From: Enterococcus italicus DSM 15952
Lineage (GTDB): Bacteria > Bacillota > Bacilli > Lactobacillales > Enterococcaceae
DNA: 64,000 bases
NCBI RefSeq assembly: GCF_000185365.1
Contig: NZ_GL622241.1
Span: 1,013,792-1,077,791, forward strand
Reading direction: 5' to 3'
Positions 7,586 through 15,965 of the stretch are shown here, piece by piece. Positions within the stretch are counted from its first letter, which is position 1. Every line of letters starts with the position of its first letter. The translations under genes and the position numbers were made by a program. The notes below the pieces were generated by a model, which had not been told where the DNA came from, made no database searches, and saw only the letters and a program-made list of their open reading frames with translations.

Positions 7586-10150
7586 TTATTTTTTTAAGGA
7601 GTCATCGTTTTTTTGATTGTCGACGATTAATAAGGCAATAATCACATACAAAATCCAACTATCTCTTGAATACAATGTATATCTAGGATTCCATAAACTG
7701 GCATATTTTGACTTGTATTCTCGTAGTCCTTGGAATGAATACAATTCAGAACCAAATTCGTAGACGAACGCTGCTATGCGCTCTTGAATAAAGCTACTAC
7801 GGTATTTGCCGACATTGGATAAGGGCGCCATACCTAAGTTAAAATACTGAATGTCTTCTTCTTTTAAATACTCAAATAGATGGATAAATAGAAAATCCAT
7901 GCTGCCAGCAGGGGCATTCTCCTTATGGTGACGCATCAAATCGATGGTGGCACTTTCTTTTGTATATGTTGGAATAATATTTGCAAAGGACACAATCTCT
8001 CCCGCTTGATTTTTGACTAAGGCAATTGGATTTCGTTGCAAATAGGCTTCATCAAAAAATCCTAAAGAGAATCCTTTTTCTTTGCGCCCTTCAAGCCAGC
8101 TATCTGAAATTGCTTTAAGGGCTTGCATGTTCTCAGCAGAAAAAGGTGGTTGAACCACTTCGAACGCGTACCCCTCTTTGGTCAAACGATTCATTAAGGA
8201 ACGAGCACCTCGTTGTTTCTTACCTGCGAGAGAAAAACTTTGCAAATCAACCAAGGCTTCTTCGCCCATTTTGATAAAATCGTAACCAAATTCGTGCATA
8301 GTGAGGACTGTCTTTTCGCTAACTTCGTAAAACACAGGTAAATATCCTAACACATCGCAATCAAATATGAAGGCCTTCAGAGCGGCAGTGAAGTCGTCTT
8401 TTTTCCCAGATGGATTGCCCATTACGATACATTTATTATTTATCGTACGAAATTGCAGAAAGACTGTCGGCTCATCGTCTTTGTAGTAAGTATACATTTC
8501 TTTGTCTCGTAAAAAGATTAATTCACTATCTATATTGCCACCATATGTAGTTAAAATTTGACTTGCTACAGCTTCATTTAATGCAGTACCGACTTTTTTC
8601 TTCTCTCCTCTTAAATAGCGCGTGAACAACGATAGGAAGACAATTACGACCATAATGGCAATAAATCCTGAAAACCAAGCTTTTTCAGAAGGGAAGAGTA
8701 AAAATGAGCCGGGTCTTAATATATGATGACGCTGGAAATGATTGGAAAAACTAGGTAAATTATAAAAGCCAATAATCAGATATAGAACGGTCAAAATACC
8801 ATAGATTAACCCGTCCATAGTCAACCACTCCCATGAATACACCAATTGCTCACGATACAGCTCAGATTTAGAAACAATGACCAAAATGAGAAGTAAAACA
8901 AAGTAGCTAACAGTAAAGAGACTAAAGTCAGTTATGAAGGCATAAAAAATTGTCACAACTAAAAGAATAATCGTCGGCCAATAGGCTCTCTTGACTCTTG
9001 CAGCCATCCCACGGCCCATGATTAAGAGTGAAAAGCCTAATAAGATACTTGGGAATTGAGCGATGATATGGAGACGGAAAGGATTCAAATGTTCCAACCA
9101 TTTGTTGGTGGTAAATGCCTCTGGAATGGTCGCGACTAAAATCATTAACATACCAGAGAAGTAAAGCAGTCCGACAATTAATTTATGAAACAGTTCTACA
9201 GCTAATTGAGAAGGAACACTGTTATATTTTTCATCAAGTTTAGTAAATAAGTGCTTAGAAAAGAGTAAGGCACCTAATAAAAATGGCAAGAAATAATAAG
9301 CGACCCGATACAAAAGCAACCAAAGCACAACAGTCTCACGAGGTAACCCCATTGAAGAAAAGCCAAGAATGATCATAACATCAAAGCTACCTAGTCCGCC
9401 TGGAATCATGGACACAATCCCAATTACAGTTGCTGCAATAAATAACGGAATGGAATCATTTAAAGGTATTGGACTATCCAAAAAATAACCAATAACCGAG
9501 AAGGTCACAATCATCCCTGTCCATTCAAAGAAAGAGGTTCCGATTAAACGCCACCGATTTTCTAAAGATAGTCCTGTTAATAGACCGTCTTTTTTCCTAC
9601 GTGCAATTAAAAAGACAATCGGGAAATAAAGTCCTGCGCCCAATAACCAAATCCAGTACTGTTTGACATAGTCAGAAAGGGCAAAAAATTGTGTCAACAC
9701 GAAGAAAAATAAACTATAAATGGATAGACCAGATAGTACAAATACTAATATTTTTGTTAATGCCCCAATAATTCGTTGATCTTTTGCTCCTTTACGGAAG
9801 AATTCATTCCGTAAACCAACGCTCACCAATCCTCCAAAACCGGCTAAATTATTAATGGTATTAATAATCCAACTCGCTTCGAAAATATAGCGTTTTGAAT
9901 AGTCAAGTTGGACCATTTTTTTCAAAGTAAAATCATAGCCAGTCATCGGTACAATCGAAAGCAATCCGACGAGCAAAATAATAACAAATTTCCACCAACT
10001 TACATTATCGAGAATGGATTGGAATTTATCGATAGACAGACTGTTAAAAATAGACAATAACTGCGCCACAACGAGGACCGATACAATTAAAATAAACATT
10101 CCTTTTAAAAATTTGGCATGCTTGTTTATCACTTGTATTGCTTTTTTCAA
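7586..10150 (-). CDS. mprF: Phosphatidylglycerol aminoacyltransferase/flippase MprF
   Basis: Bifunctional membrane enzyme that transfers lysine or alanine from aminoacyl-tRNA to phosphatidylglycerol and flips the product, lowering negative surface charge and giving resistance to cationic peptides. The 854-aa length, about 14 N-terminal membrane segments (flippase, roughly residues 1-500) and the soluble C-terminal DUF2156 synthase domain (roughly 540-830) match the family. Motifs seen include IPGGLGSFDV in the flippase and FNLGMAPLSNVGKY near the C-terminus. The start overlaps the stop of the upstream hydrolase gene by 4 bp, so they are translationally coupled. Amino-acid specificity cannot be told from sequence. 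Confidence 0.93.
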   Translation of the reverse strand: MKKAIQVINKHAKFLKGMFILIVSVLVVAQLLSIFNSLSIDKFQSILDNVSWWKFVIILLVGLLSIVPMTGYDFTLKKMVQLDYSKRYIFEASWIINTINNLAGFGGLVSVGLRNEFFRKGAKDQRIIGALTKILVFVLSGLSIYSLFFFVLTQFFALSDYVKQYWIWLLGAGLYFPIVFLIARRKKDGLLTGLSLENRWRLIGTSFFEWTGMIVTFSVIGYFLDSPIPLNDSIPLFIAATVIGIVSMIPGGLGSFDVMIILGFSSMGLPRETVVLWLLLYRVAYYFLPFLLGALLFSKHLFTKLDEKYNSVPSQLAVELFHKLIVGLLYFSGMLMILVATIPEAFTTNKWLEHLNPFRLHIIAQFPSILLGFSLLIMGRGMAARVKRAYWPTIILLVVTIFYAFITDFSLFTVSYFVLLLILVIVSKSELYREQLVYSWEWLTMDGLIYGILTVLYLIIGFYNLPSFSNHFQRHHILRPGSFLLFPSEKAWFSGFIAIMVVIVFLSLFTRYLRGEKKKVGTALNEAVASQILTTYGGNIDSELIFLRDKEMYTYYKDDEPTVFLQFRTINNKCIVMGNPSGKKDDFTAALKAFIFDCDVLGYLPVFYEVSEKTVLTMHEFGYDFIKMGEEALVDLQSFSLAGKKQRGARSLMNRLTKEGYAFEVVQPPFSAENMQALKAISDSWLEGRKEKGFSLGFFDEAYLQRNPIALVKNQAGEIVSFANIIPTYTKESATIDLMRHHKENAPAGSMDFLFIHLFEYLKEEDIQYFNLGMAPLSNVGKYRSSFIQERIAAFVYEFGSELYSFQGLREYKSKYASLWNPRYTLYSRDSWILYVIIALLIVDNQKNDDSLKK

Positions 10151-10878
10151 GATGATTCTCCCCCCACTAAAAAGTGCAAAACTTCTTCATTAAAAACATT
10201 TGGTAATTTCTTTGCTAATAAGTGCCCTTGATTTGGAATGAGCACAAAGGTCGCCTTTGGTATCGTTGAGGCGATAGCCATTGAGTGCTCAATTTTGATA
10301 ATATCTTTTTTGCCGACGATTACTAGTGTATTGGCAGTAATTTTTTTTAGCATCTCTTTCGATAGGCCGGTTGGGGCTACCATCAAGTGAACGATATGTT
10401 TTCTTTTTTTGAAATGGGATGAAAAAAGTCCCAGAAATTTGACCAAGGCGTACTGCATGTCCGTCAAAATTCGAACACCTAGTTTGACACCGGAAACCGA
10501 ATAATTACCGGCATTTAAAACAAGCTTGGTGACTTTATTTGGGTAACTCGCGCTAAAAGCCATGGCGACATTCGCTCCATCACTAAATCCTAAGATATAG
10601 GCCTGTTTCAAATGTTCTGCTTGAAATAATTCATATAAATCGTTTGCCATCAATCGATAAGAGAGTTGACTCAGTTCACCTGTCGACTTCCCATGACCGC
10701 GGCTATCTACGACAATGACCTTAAATTGCTTGGCAAAAAAAGGAATTTGATTGGCAAAATAGGTACGATCATTGCCGTTTCCATGTAGTAAGATAAAGGG
10801 GAAGCCGGTTCCGAAAATTTCATAGGCTAATACACTTTTATCTGATAGAATGATTGACTTGACTATGCCATGCTCCAT
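10147..10878 (-). CDS. Alpha/beta hydrolase, probable aminoacyl-phosphatidylglycerol hydrolase (AhyD-like)
   Basis: Alpha/beta-hydrolase fold protein of 243 aa with oxyanion motif HGNGNDR, nucleophile elbow GFSDGAN (Ser), an acid at VGKKDI and a catalytic His in NQGHLL. No signal peptide, so cytoplasmic or membrane-peripheral. The ATG at 10878 follows AAAGGAAG; the open frame extends 28 codons further upstream without a ribosome site. Its stop overlaps the mprF start by 4 bp. In Enterococcus faecium a hydrolase named AhyD, encoded with an aminoacyl-PG synthase, removes alanine from lipids; the same job here is inferred from fold and coupling. Confidence 0.7.
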   Translation of the reverse strand: MEHGIVKSIILSDKSVLAYEIFGTGFPFILLHGNGNDRTYFANQIPFFAKQFKVIVVDSRGHGKSTGELSQLSYRLMANDLYELFQAEHLKQAYILGFSDGANVAMAFSASYPNKVTKLVLNAGNYSVSGVKLGVRILTDMQYALVKFLGLFSSHFKKRKHIVHLMVAPTGLSKEMLKKITANTLVIVGKKDIIKIEHSMAIASTIPKATFVLIPNQGHLLAKKLPNVFNEEVLHFLVGGESS

Positions 10879-11008
10879 AATAAAACTTCCTTTTACTAAA
10901 ATACGATTATCTAAATTGAGGATACGTTTAGTATAGCGATTTTTTCCGAGGAATAACAGCATGAGTGGCGAACATTATCGTAAGATATGGTATAAGGCCT
11001 TATTTTTT

Positions 11009-11023
11009 TTATAAAGATTATAA
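11009..11023. promoter_or_regulatory. PerR/Fur-family box-like palindrome
   Basis: TTATAAAGATTATAA matches 11 of the 12 defined positions of the PerR-box pattern TTAnAATnATTnTAA. It lies downstream of an extended -10 (TGG-TATAAG, 10988-10996) and upstream of the short open frame at 11038. The region is AT-rich, so chance is possible. Confidence 0.35.
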
Positions 11024-11037
11024 GTGAAAGGAGAGAA

Positions 11038-11085
11038 ATGATAGACAGAGCTCTTATTGCAAGGTACCCTATAAAAAGTGTATAG
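11038..11085 (+). CDS. Possible 15-codon leader peptide
   Basis: A strong ribosome site (AAAGGAGAG) is followed by ATG and a 15-codon frame, MIDRALIARYPIKSV, ending 27 bp before the start of the lysozyme-like gene. The ribosome site is better than the one of the downstream gene. It may be a translated leader that couples translation or just a chance frame. Nothing else supports it. Confidence 0.3.
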   Translation: MIDRALIARYPIKSV

Positions 11086-11112
11086 CGAAACAAAAAAGGT
11101 TGGTACAGTGTT

Positions 11113-11733
11113 TTGAAGAAAAAAAGCAAACAATTTATTGTCCGAGGTATTCTTTTCCTCTTGGTGATTAGTGTCAGTGCAATTGGTTATCGAAACTATA
11201 AAATTTTAAAACAAGTTCATACTTTTGATGAATTGGTGACGACAGAGACTAAAGCACATGGTATTTCAGAATACCGGGATCTGGCGCTCAGTATTATTTA
11301 TACGGAGTCAAAAGGTCTTGGCAATGATCCGATGCAGAGTTCTGAAAGTCTGACGAATACAGCAGGAACAATTACTGCCTCAGAACAAAGTATCAAACAA
11401 GGTGTACTTTTTTTAGCCAAAGCAATCAAACAGGCCAAAGAAGCAGATGTCGATATTTGGACGGCTGTTCAAGCCTATAATTTTGGATTGGATTACATTT
11501 CCTATGTGAAAGAAAATGGTGGGAAAACGACGGTTGAGTTAGCTGAAACGTATTCAAGAGATGTTCTTTCACCAAAATTGGGTAATGAAGAACAGACGAA
11601 GTATCGCTATTACGCTTGGCGATCCTTTATTTACAACGGTGGCTATTTATACCATAATGGTGGTAATATGTTTTATGCAGATTTAGTCCAATGGAATCTT
11701 TATAAAATACAATGGACGACTATCTTTTTTTAA
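11113..11733 (+). CDS. Membrane-anchored lysozyme-like protein
   Basis: The 206-aa product has an N-terminal membrane anchor (about residues 9-27) and an outward lysozyme-like domain (Pfam Lysozyme_like type) with the probable catalytic Glu in IIYTESKG, and aromatic segments AYNFGLDYISYV and YRYYAWRSFIYNGG. Expected to cleave or remodel peptidoglycan glycan strands. The start is TTG at 11113; no ATG or GTG in frame lies nearby and AAAAGG is about 13 bp upstream, a weak site. It runs divergently from the mprF operon and is followed 19 bp later by the PopT gene, so the two are probably co-transcribed. Confidence 0.75.
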   Translation: MKKKSKQFIVRGILFLLVISVSAIGYRNYKILKQVHTFDELVTTETKAHGISEYRDLALSIIYTESKGLGNDPMQSSESLTNTAGTITASEQSIKQGVLFLAKAIKQAKEADVDIWTAVQAYNFGLDYISYVKENGGKTTVELAETYSRDVLSPKLGNEEQTKYRYYAWRSFIYNGGYLYHNGGNMFYADLVQWNLYKIQWTTIFF

Positions 11734-11752
11734 ATCTTGTTAGGGGGAAATT

Positions 11753-12583
11753 ATGAAAGAGCAAAACCATAAGAACGATTGGGTGTTACGATTTATCAAG
11801 GGGATGTTTATCGGATCAGGATTTATTCTACCAGGTGTGAGCGGCGGGGCACTCGCAGCTATTTTTGGCATTTATGAACGCATTATTTCTTTCTTAGCGC
11901 ACATTACACGAGACTTCAAAGAGAATGTTCGCTACTTCTTACCAGTTGGTCTTGGTGGGATTGCGGGTGTTTTTGTTTTGTCTTTTGCGGTAAGTTTTTT
12001 ACTAGGAAATTATGAAACAATTATTTTATGGTTTTTCGTCGGCTGTATTGTTGGAACTGTTCCTTCTTTATGGAAGGAAGCAGGCAAGAAAGGACGAACG
12101 AACCGCGAATTAATTATTTTTGCAGTAACGTTTTTTGTCGGTTGGTTGTTTTTATGGAAAGGAGCCGCACTTTTTGGAACTGTGGAGCAAAATACCTTTA
12201 CATGGGTGATCGCCGGTGCCTTAATTGGATTGGGGATGATTGTTCCAGGTCTAAGTCCTTCCAATTTTTTAGTTTATATGGGGATGTACAAAGCAATGTC
12301 CGATGGAATTAAGACGGTCAATCTAGGCGTTATTTTGCCTATCGCTGTAGGTGGCTTGGTAACTGTTTTAGCATTGTCAAAAGTGATGGATTATATTTTT
12401 AGTAAAGCATACGCCCAGCTGTTTCATTTTATTTTAGGAATTGTTTTTGCATCTACGGTTATGATTATTCCTACGAACTACGCCGGAATGAGTGCACTAG
12501 GCTATCTAAGTTGCTTTGTGTTGTTTCTTTTAGGTTGTCTATTAGGAAGTTGGATGAGTCATTTGGAAGAAACCTATAAATAA
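11753..12583 (+). CDS. popT: DUF368 undecaprenyl-phosphate translocase PopT
   Basis: Polytopic membrane protein of 276 aa with the duplicated DUF368 signature: GSGFILPGVSGGALA near the N-terminus and GLGMIVPGLSPSNFL in the second half. DUF368 proteins (PopT) return the lipid carrier undecaprenyl phosphate across the membrane so that wall synthesis can continue. TAGGGGGA precedes the ATG. It sits after the lysozyme-like gene and opposite mprF, all envelope functions. The family is clear; the name rests on recent work on homologues. Confidence 0.85.
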   Translation: MKEQNHKNDWVLRFIKGMFIGSGFILPGVSGGALAAIFGIYERIISFLAHITRDFKENVRYFLPVGLGGIAGVFVLSFAVSFLLGNYETIILWFFVGCIVGTVPSLWKEAGKKGRTNRELIIFAVTFFVGWLFLWKGAALFGTVEQNTFTWVIAGALIGLGMIVPGLSPSNFLVYMGMYKAMSDGIKTVNLGVILPIAVGGLVTVLALSKVMDYIFSKAYAQLFHFILGIVFASTVMIIPTNYAGMSALGYLSCFVLFLLGCLLGSWMSHLEETYK

Positions 12584-12604
12584 GAAGACATTAAGCAAAA
12601 AAAC

Positions 12605-12632
12605 TTGCCACTTGTAAAAAATATGTTATGAT
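12605..12632 (+). promoter_or_regulatory. Promoter of the dnaG-sigA unit
   Basis: TTGCCA (12605-12610), 16-bp spacer, TATGAT (12627-12632). A hairpin with T tract follows within the leader before the dnaG start. Confidence 0.65.
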
Positions 12633-12657
12633 AGAAAGAGTAAAAAAAACAAACGAT

Positions 12658-12689
12658 AAATCGCGCTAATTTGATTAGTGCGATTTTTT
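12658..12689 (+). terminator. Terminator-like hairpin in the dnaG leader (possible attenuator)
   Basis: Arms of 12 nt (12658-12669 and 12675-12686) pair with a single G.U, 5-nt loop, followed by a run of T. It lies between the promoter at 12605 and the dnaG start at 12735, so it would stop transcripts before dnaG unless read through. Confidence 0.65.
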
Positions 12690-12734
12690 ACCGAAGTTTT
12701 TCTATGTATTTCGAGTTGGATGGAGGTGATTTTT

Positions 12735-14555
12735 TTGGCGAAGATACCTTCGACTGTCGTTGATTCTATCAGGGAGCAAGCCAATATTGTTGAAATTATT
12801 GGTCAATATGTCCAGCTAAAAAAAGCAGGTAAAAATTACCTAGGTCTATGTCCATTTCATAATGAAAAAACGCCTTCTTTTAGTGTTGCAGAAGACAAGC
12901 AAATTTTTCATTGTTTTGGTTGCGGAAAAGGAGGCAATGTTTTTCGCTTTATCGAAGAAATTGATCATCTTTCTTTTGCTGAAGCCGTTTTAAAAGTAGC
13001 TGATCTTGAACAAATTCCCATCGACCATGCTTTACGCGTATCGCAGCCAGGTACAGTTGAATCGTCACCCTTACTGGTACTGCATGATAAAGCAATGCAG
13101 TTTTATCATCATATTTTGGTGAATACTGAAGTGGGGCAGCAACCATTAGACTATTTGCATCAAAGAGGGCTGACGGATGAATTAATTCAAGAGTTTCAAA
13201 TCGGTTTTGCGCCACCACAACGAACATTTTTGGAGCGCATTTTTCGAAATGAATCGTTAGCGCCTGATGCTTTTCCTAATTCGGGTCTTTTTGTAGAAAA
13301 AGATGATCACTCTTTAATCGATCGATTTTATCAGCGTATTATGTTTCCAATCCGAAACCCACAAGGTAAGACGATTGCCTTTTCGGGAAGGTGGTTTGAA
13401 TTTGAAAATGAAGAGATCTCCGATCAGCCAAAGTATTTAAATTCTCCTGAAACATCGATTTTTAACAAAAGAGATGTCCTCTTTAATTTAGACAAAGCGA
13501 AGGCAACCATTCGAAAAGAAAATACGATCGTATTGTTTGAAGGATTTATGGACGTGATTGCAGCTTGGCAAGCTGGGGTTACAAACGGCGTAGCGTCCAT
13601 GGGAACCAGTCTCACCGAACAACAGATCCGTCAAATGGAGCAACTCGCAGCGCAACTTATCTTTTGCTACGATGGCGATCAGGCTGGTCAAAATGCAACT
13701 ATGCGAGGGGTTCAGTTATTAAGAGAGCATAGCCGGCTAAAGCTAACCACTCTACTACTTCCTGAAAAGCTAGATCCAGATGAGTATATTCGTAAATATG
13801 GCGGCGATTCATTTGTACAAGCAATGAAGCATCAGCAACTGACGCCTTTTCTATTCACGATGGATTACCTCGCAACACAATTTCATTTGGAGAATGAACA
13901 GGAAAAATTGTCCTATTTGGAGCAGCTTTTAAAAGAGCTTACGTATGTCGATTCAATTTTAGAGCAAGATGGCTATCTGACCAAAATTGCTAACCAGTTT
14001 GACATTCAACGTGCGACCCTAGTCCAACAATTGCAAGTAGTCAAACGAGAAAGCCGAAAAAAAATGGCACCACAAAGTCATACTGGTGCACAGTCAGTTC
14101 CTTCGCAAAGATCTATTCAGCAACGGAAAACGCAATTACAAAAAGCCGAAGAGCTACTATTATTTCGGATGACAAATGACAGTTTGTATCGCACCAAGTT
14201 TAAACAACAAGACGGTGTATTTCCTGAGGATCACTATCAAGAACTTTTTGTTCTTTTAGATACTTATTTAGATGTAAATGAGACGTTTGATTTTGCAAAA
14301 TTTTTAGATTTTTTGCAAAAAGATTCGTTAAAAACATTGATGATTGCCATTGGCTCAGCCAATCTTTCAGAAGAAGGTTCCGAACAAGAATTTCATGATT
14401 TGATGAGGCAGCTTAAAATGGCTGCATATCAGCAACAAATCAATCAAAAGCAACAAGAGTTACGACACGCATCAAACGTAAGTGATGCACAATTGCAAGT
14501 AACACTAGCAATGGAGATTATTGATCTCACCCGTAGATTAAAGAACGTAGATTAA
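12735..14555 (+). CDS. dnaG: DNA primase DnaG
   Basis: Synthesises RNA primers for replication with the DnaB-type helicase. The zinc-binding CHC2 domain shows Cys39, His42, Cys60 and Cys63; the TOPRIM catalytic core shows VLFEGFMDV and CYDGDQAG; the C-terminal helicase-binding region is Gln-rich. The start is placed at TTG 12735 because GGAGGTGA ends 5 bp upstream; a more distal ATG at 12678 lies inside the leader hairpin and has no ribosome site. Product 606 aa, normal for the family. sigA follows by 25 bp, the classic macromolecular synthesis arrangement without rpsU. Confidence 0.95.
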   Translation: MAKIPSTVVDSIREQANIVEIIGQYVQLKKAGKNYLGLCPFHNEKTPSFSVAEDKQIFHCFGCGKGGNVFRFIEEIDHLSFAEAVLKVADLEQIPIDHALRVSQPGTVESSPLLVLHDKAMQFYHHILVNTEVGQQPLDYLHQRGLTDELIQEFQIGFAPPQRTFLERIFRNESLAPDAFPNSGLFVEKDDHSLIDRFYQRIMFPIRNPQGKTIAFSGRWFEFENEEISDQPKYLNSPETSIFNKRDVLFNLDKAKATIRKENTIVLFEGFMDVIAAWQAGVTNGVASMGTSLTEQQIRQMEQLAAQLIFCYDGDQAGQNATMRGVQLLREHSRLKLTTLLLPEKLDPDEYIRKYGGDSFVQAMKHQQLTPFLFTMDYLATQFHLENEQEKLSYLEQLLKELTYVDSILEQDGYLTKIANQFDIQRATLVQQLQVVKRESRKKMAPQSHTGAQSVPSQRSIQQRKTQLQKAEELLLFRMTNDSLYRTKFKQQDGVFPEDHYQELFVLLDTYLDVNETFDFAKFLDFLQKDSLKTLMIAIGSANLSEEGSEQEFHDLMRQLKMAAYQQQINQKQQELRHASNVSDAQLQVTLAMEIIDLTRRLKNVD

Positions 14556-14580
14556 GCAAGCACCGAAGGGGGCATCTTTC

Positions 14581-15687
14581 ATGACAAAAGAAACAAACGC
14601 AACGTATGAACAAGCAGTAAAAGAATTTATTCGCAAAAACAAGCCGAATGGGCAAGTTGTCTATGATCAATTGACCAATCAACTAGCAACACCTCATAAT
14701 TTAGATGCAGATCAAATGGATCAATTGATTCAAAAAATTGAAGATGCTGGAATTAGTGTTGTTGATGAAAATGGCGAACCATCTGTTCACAGCTTGAAAA
14801 ATGCAAGCAAACAAGAAAAAACTGTCCAACAAGAAGATTTATCGGCTCCAACTGGCGTGAAGATAAATGATCCTGTTCGGATGTACTTAAAAGAAATTGG
14901 TCGTGTGCCACTTCTAACTGCCGCAGAAGAAGTAGAACTAGCCCTAAAAATTGAAGAAGGCGATCAAGAAGCAAAGCAACGATTGGCAGAAGCCAATTTA
15001 CGTTTGGTTGTAAGTATCGCCAAACGCTATGTTGGTCGTGGTATGCAATTTTTAGACTTGATACAAGAAGGAAATATGGGTCTAATGAAAGCTGTTGAAA
15101 AGTTTGATTACCGTAAAGGATTCAAATTCTCAACTTATGCTACTTGGTGGATTCGTCAAGCCATCACTCGTGCGATTGCCGACCAAGCTCGCACTATCAG
15201 AATCCCAGTCCATATGGTAGAAACTATTAATAAATTAATTCGTATTCAAAGACAATTATTGCAAGATTTAGGTAGAGAACCAACACCGGAAGAAATCGGC
15301 GCAGAAATGGATTTATCTACAGAAAAAGTAAGAGAAATTCTAAAGATAGCACAAGAGCCTGTGTCACTTGAAACGCCGATTGGTGAAGAGGATGATTCAC
15401 ATCTAGGGGATTTCATTGAAGACCAAGATGCAACTAGTCCAGCAGAACACGCTGCTTATGAATTACTAAAAGAACAATTAGAAGATGTGTTGGATACACT
15501 AACAGATCGCGAAGAAAATGTGTTACGACTACGTTTTGGTATTGACGATGGCCGGACAAGAACGTTAGAAGAAGTTGGAAAAGTATTTGGTGTAACAAGA
15601 GAACGGATTCGACAAATCGAAGCCAAAGCACTAAGAAAATTACGCCATCCTTCTCGTTCAAAACAATTAAAAGATTTTCTTGAATAG
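14581..15687 (+). CDS. rpoD: Primary sigma factor RpoD (SigA)
   Basis: Housekeeping sigma-70 subunit of RNA polymerase, 368 aa. Region 1.2-2 contains [11 protein letters not shown] and the -10-recognition segment [16 protein letters not shown]; region 4 contains [18 protein letters not shown] for -35 recognition. The N-terminal region 1.1 is short, as in other lactic acid bacteria. An AAGGGGG site precedes the ATG. Co-transcribed with dnaG and closed by a copy of the dispersed palindromic repeat. Confidence 0.97.
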   Translation: MTKETNATYEQAVKEFIRKNKPNGQVVYDQLTNQLATPHNLDADQMDQLIQKIEDAGISVVDENGEPSVHSLKNASKQEKTVQQEDLSAPTGVKINDPVRMYLKEIGRVPLLTAAEEVELALKIEEGDQEAKQRLAEANLRLVVSIAKRYVGRGMQFLDLIQEGNMGLMKAVEKFDYRKGFKFSTYATWWIRQAITRAIADQARTIRIPVHMVETINKLIRIQRQLLQDLGREPTPEEIGAEMDLSTEKVREILKIAQEPVSLETPIGEEDDSHLGDFIEDQDATSPAEHAAYELLKEQLEDVLDTLTDREENVLRLRFGIDDGRTRTLEEVGKVFGVTRERIRQIEAKALRKLRHPSRSKQLKDFLE

Positions 15688-15722
15688 TTTGTAAAGAAGC
15701 TAAGACAGACTCAGCTAAACGC

Positions 15723-15778
15723 AAAAGATCAGAAAATCCAGAAGTTGTTTCTCAAACTTTTGGATTTACTGGTCTTTT
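15723..15778 (-). repeat. Dispersed palindromic terminator repeat, copy 2 (reverse orientation)
   Basis: 24-nt arms (15723-15746, 15755-15778) with two G.U pairs and one mismatch around loop GTTTCTCA, the reverse complement of the forward loop. Extra flanking arms CTAAGAC and GTCTTAG extend the dyad. A T tract follows the right arm, so it terminates the dnaG-sigA unit; the next gene runs in the same direction. Confidence 0.88.
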
Positions 15779-15801
15779 TGTCTTAGTAACTACTCTGACC
15801 A

Positions 15802-15825
15802 TTTTGTCAAATTATCCGGACAAAA
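15802..15825. promoter_or_regulatory. Inverted repeat upstream of mapZ
   Basis: TTTTGTC (15802-15808) and GACAAAA (15819-15825), 10 bp apart. It lies about 70 bp before a candidate mapZ promoter. No T tract follows; a regulator site is possible but unassigned. Confidence 0.3.
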
Positions 15826-15896
15826 CGATTGATGTCACATGATATGGTTTTAAAGTAAAAAATGTAACACAATCAAAATTGGTGAAAGGCCCATCT

Positions 15897-15924
15897 TTTA
15901 CTGCCCTGTTTTTTAGTGTATGAT
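15897..15924 (+). promoter_or_regulatory. Candidate mapZ promoter
   Basis: TTTACT (15897-15902), 16-bp spacer, TATGAT (15919-15924), 40 bp before the mapZ start. Confidence 0.45.
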
Positions 15925-15965
15925 AGGATTATTAGTAGTTTGCTAAAGGAGTGGTCCAAAGAGTT

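Noticed and set aside
11113-11733. Phage endolysin
   Set aside because: It is membrane-anchored with a chromosomal envelope neighbourhood and no holin or tail genes.
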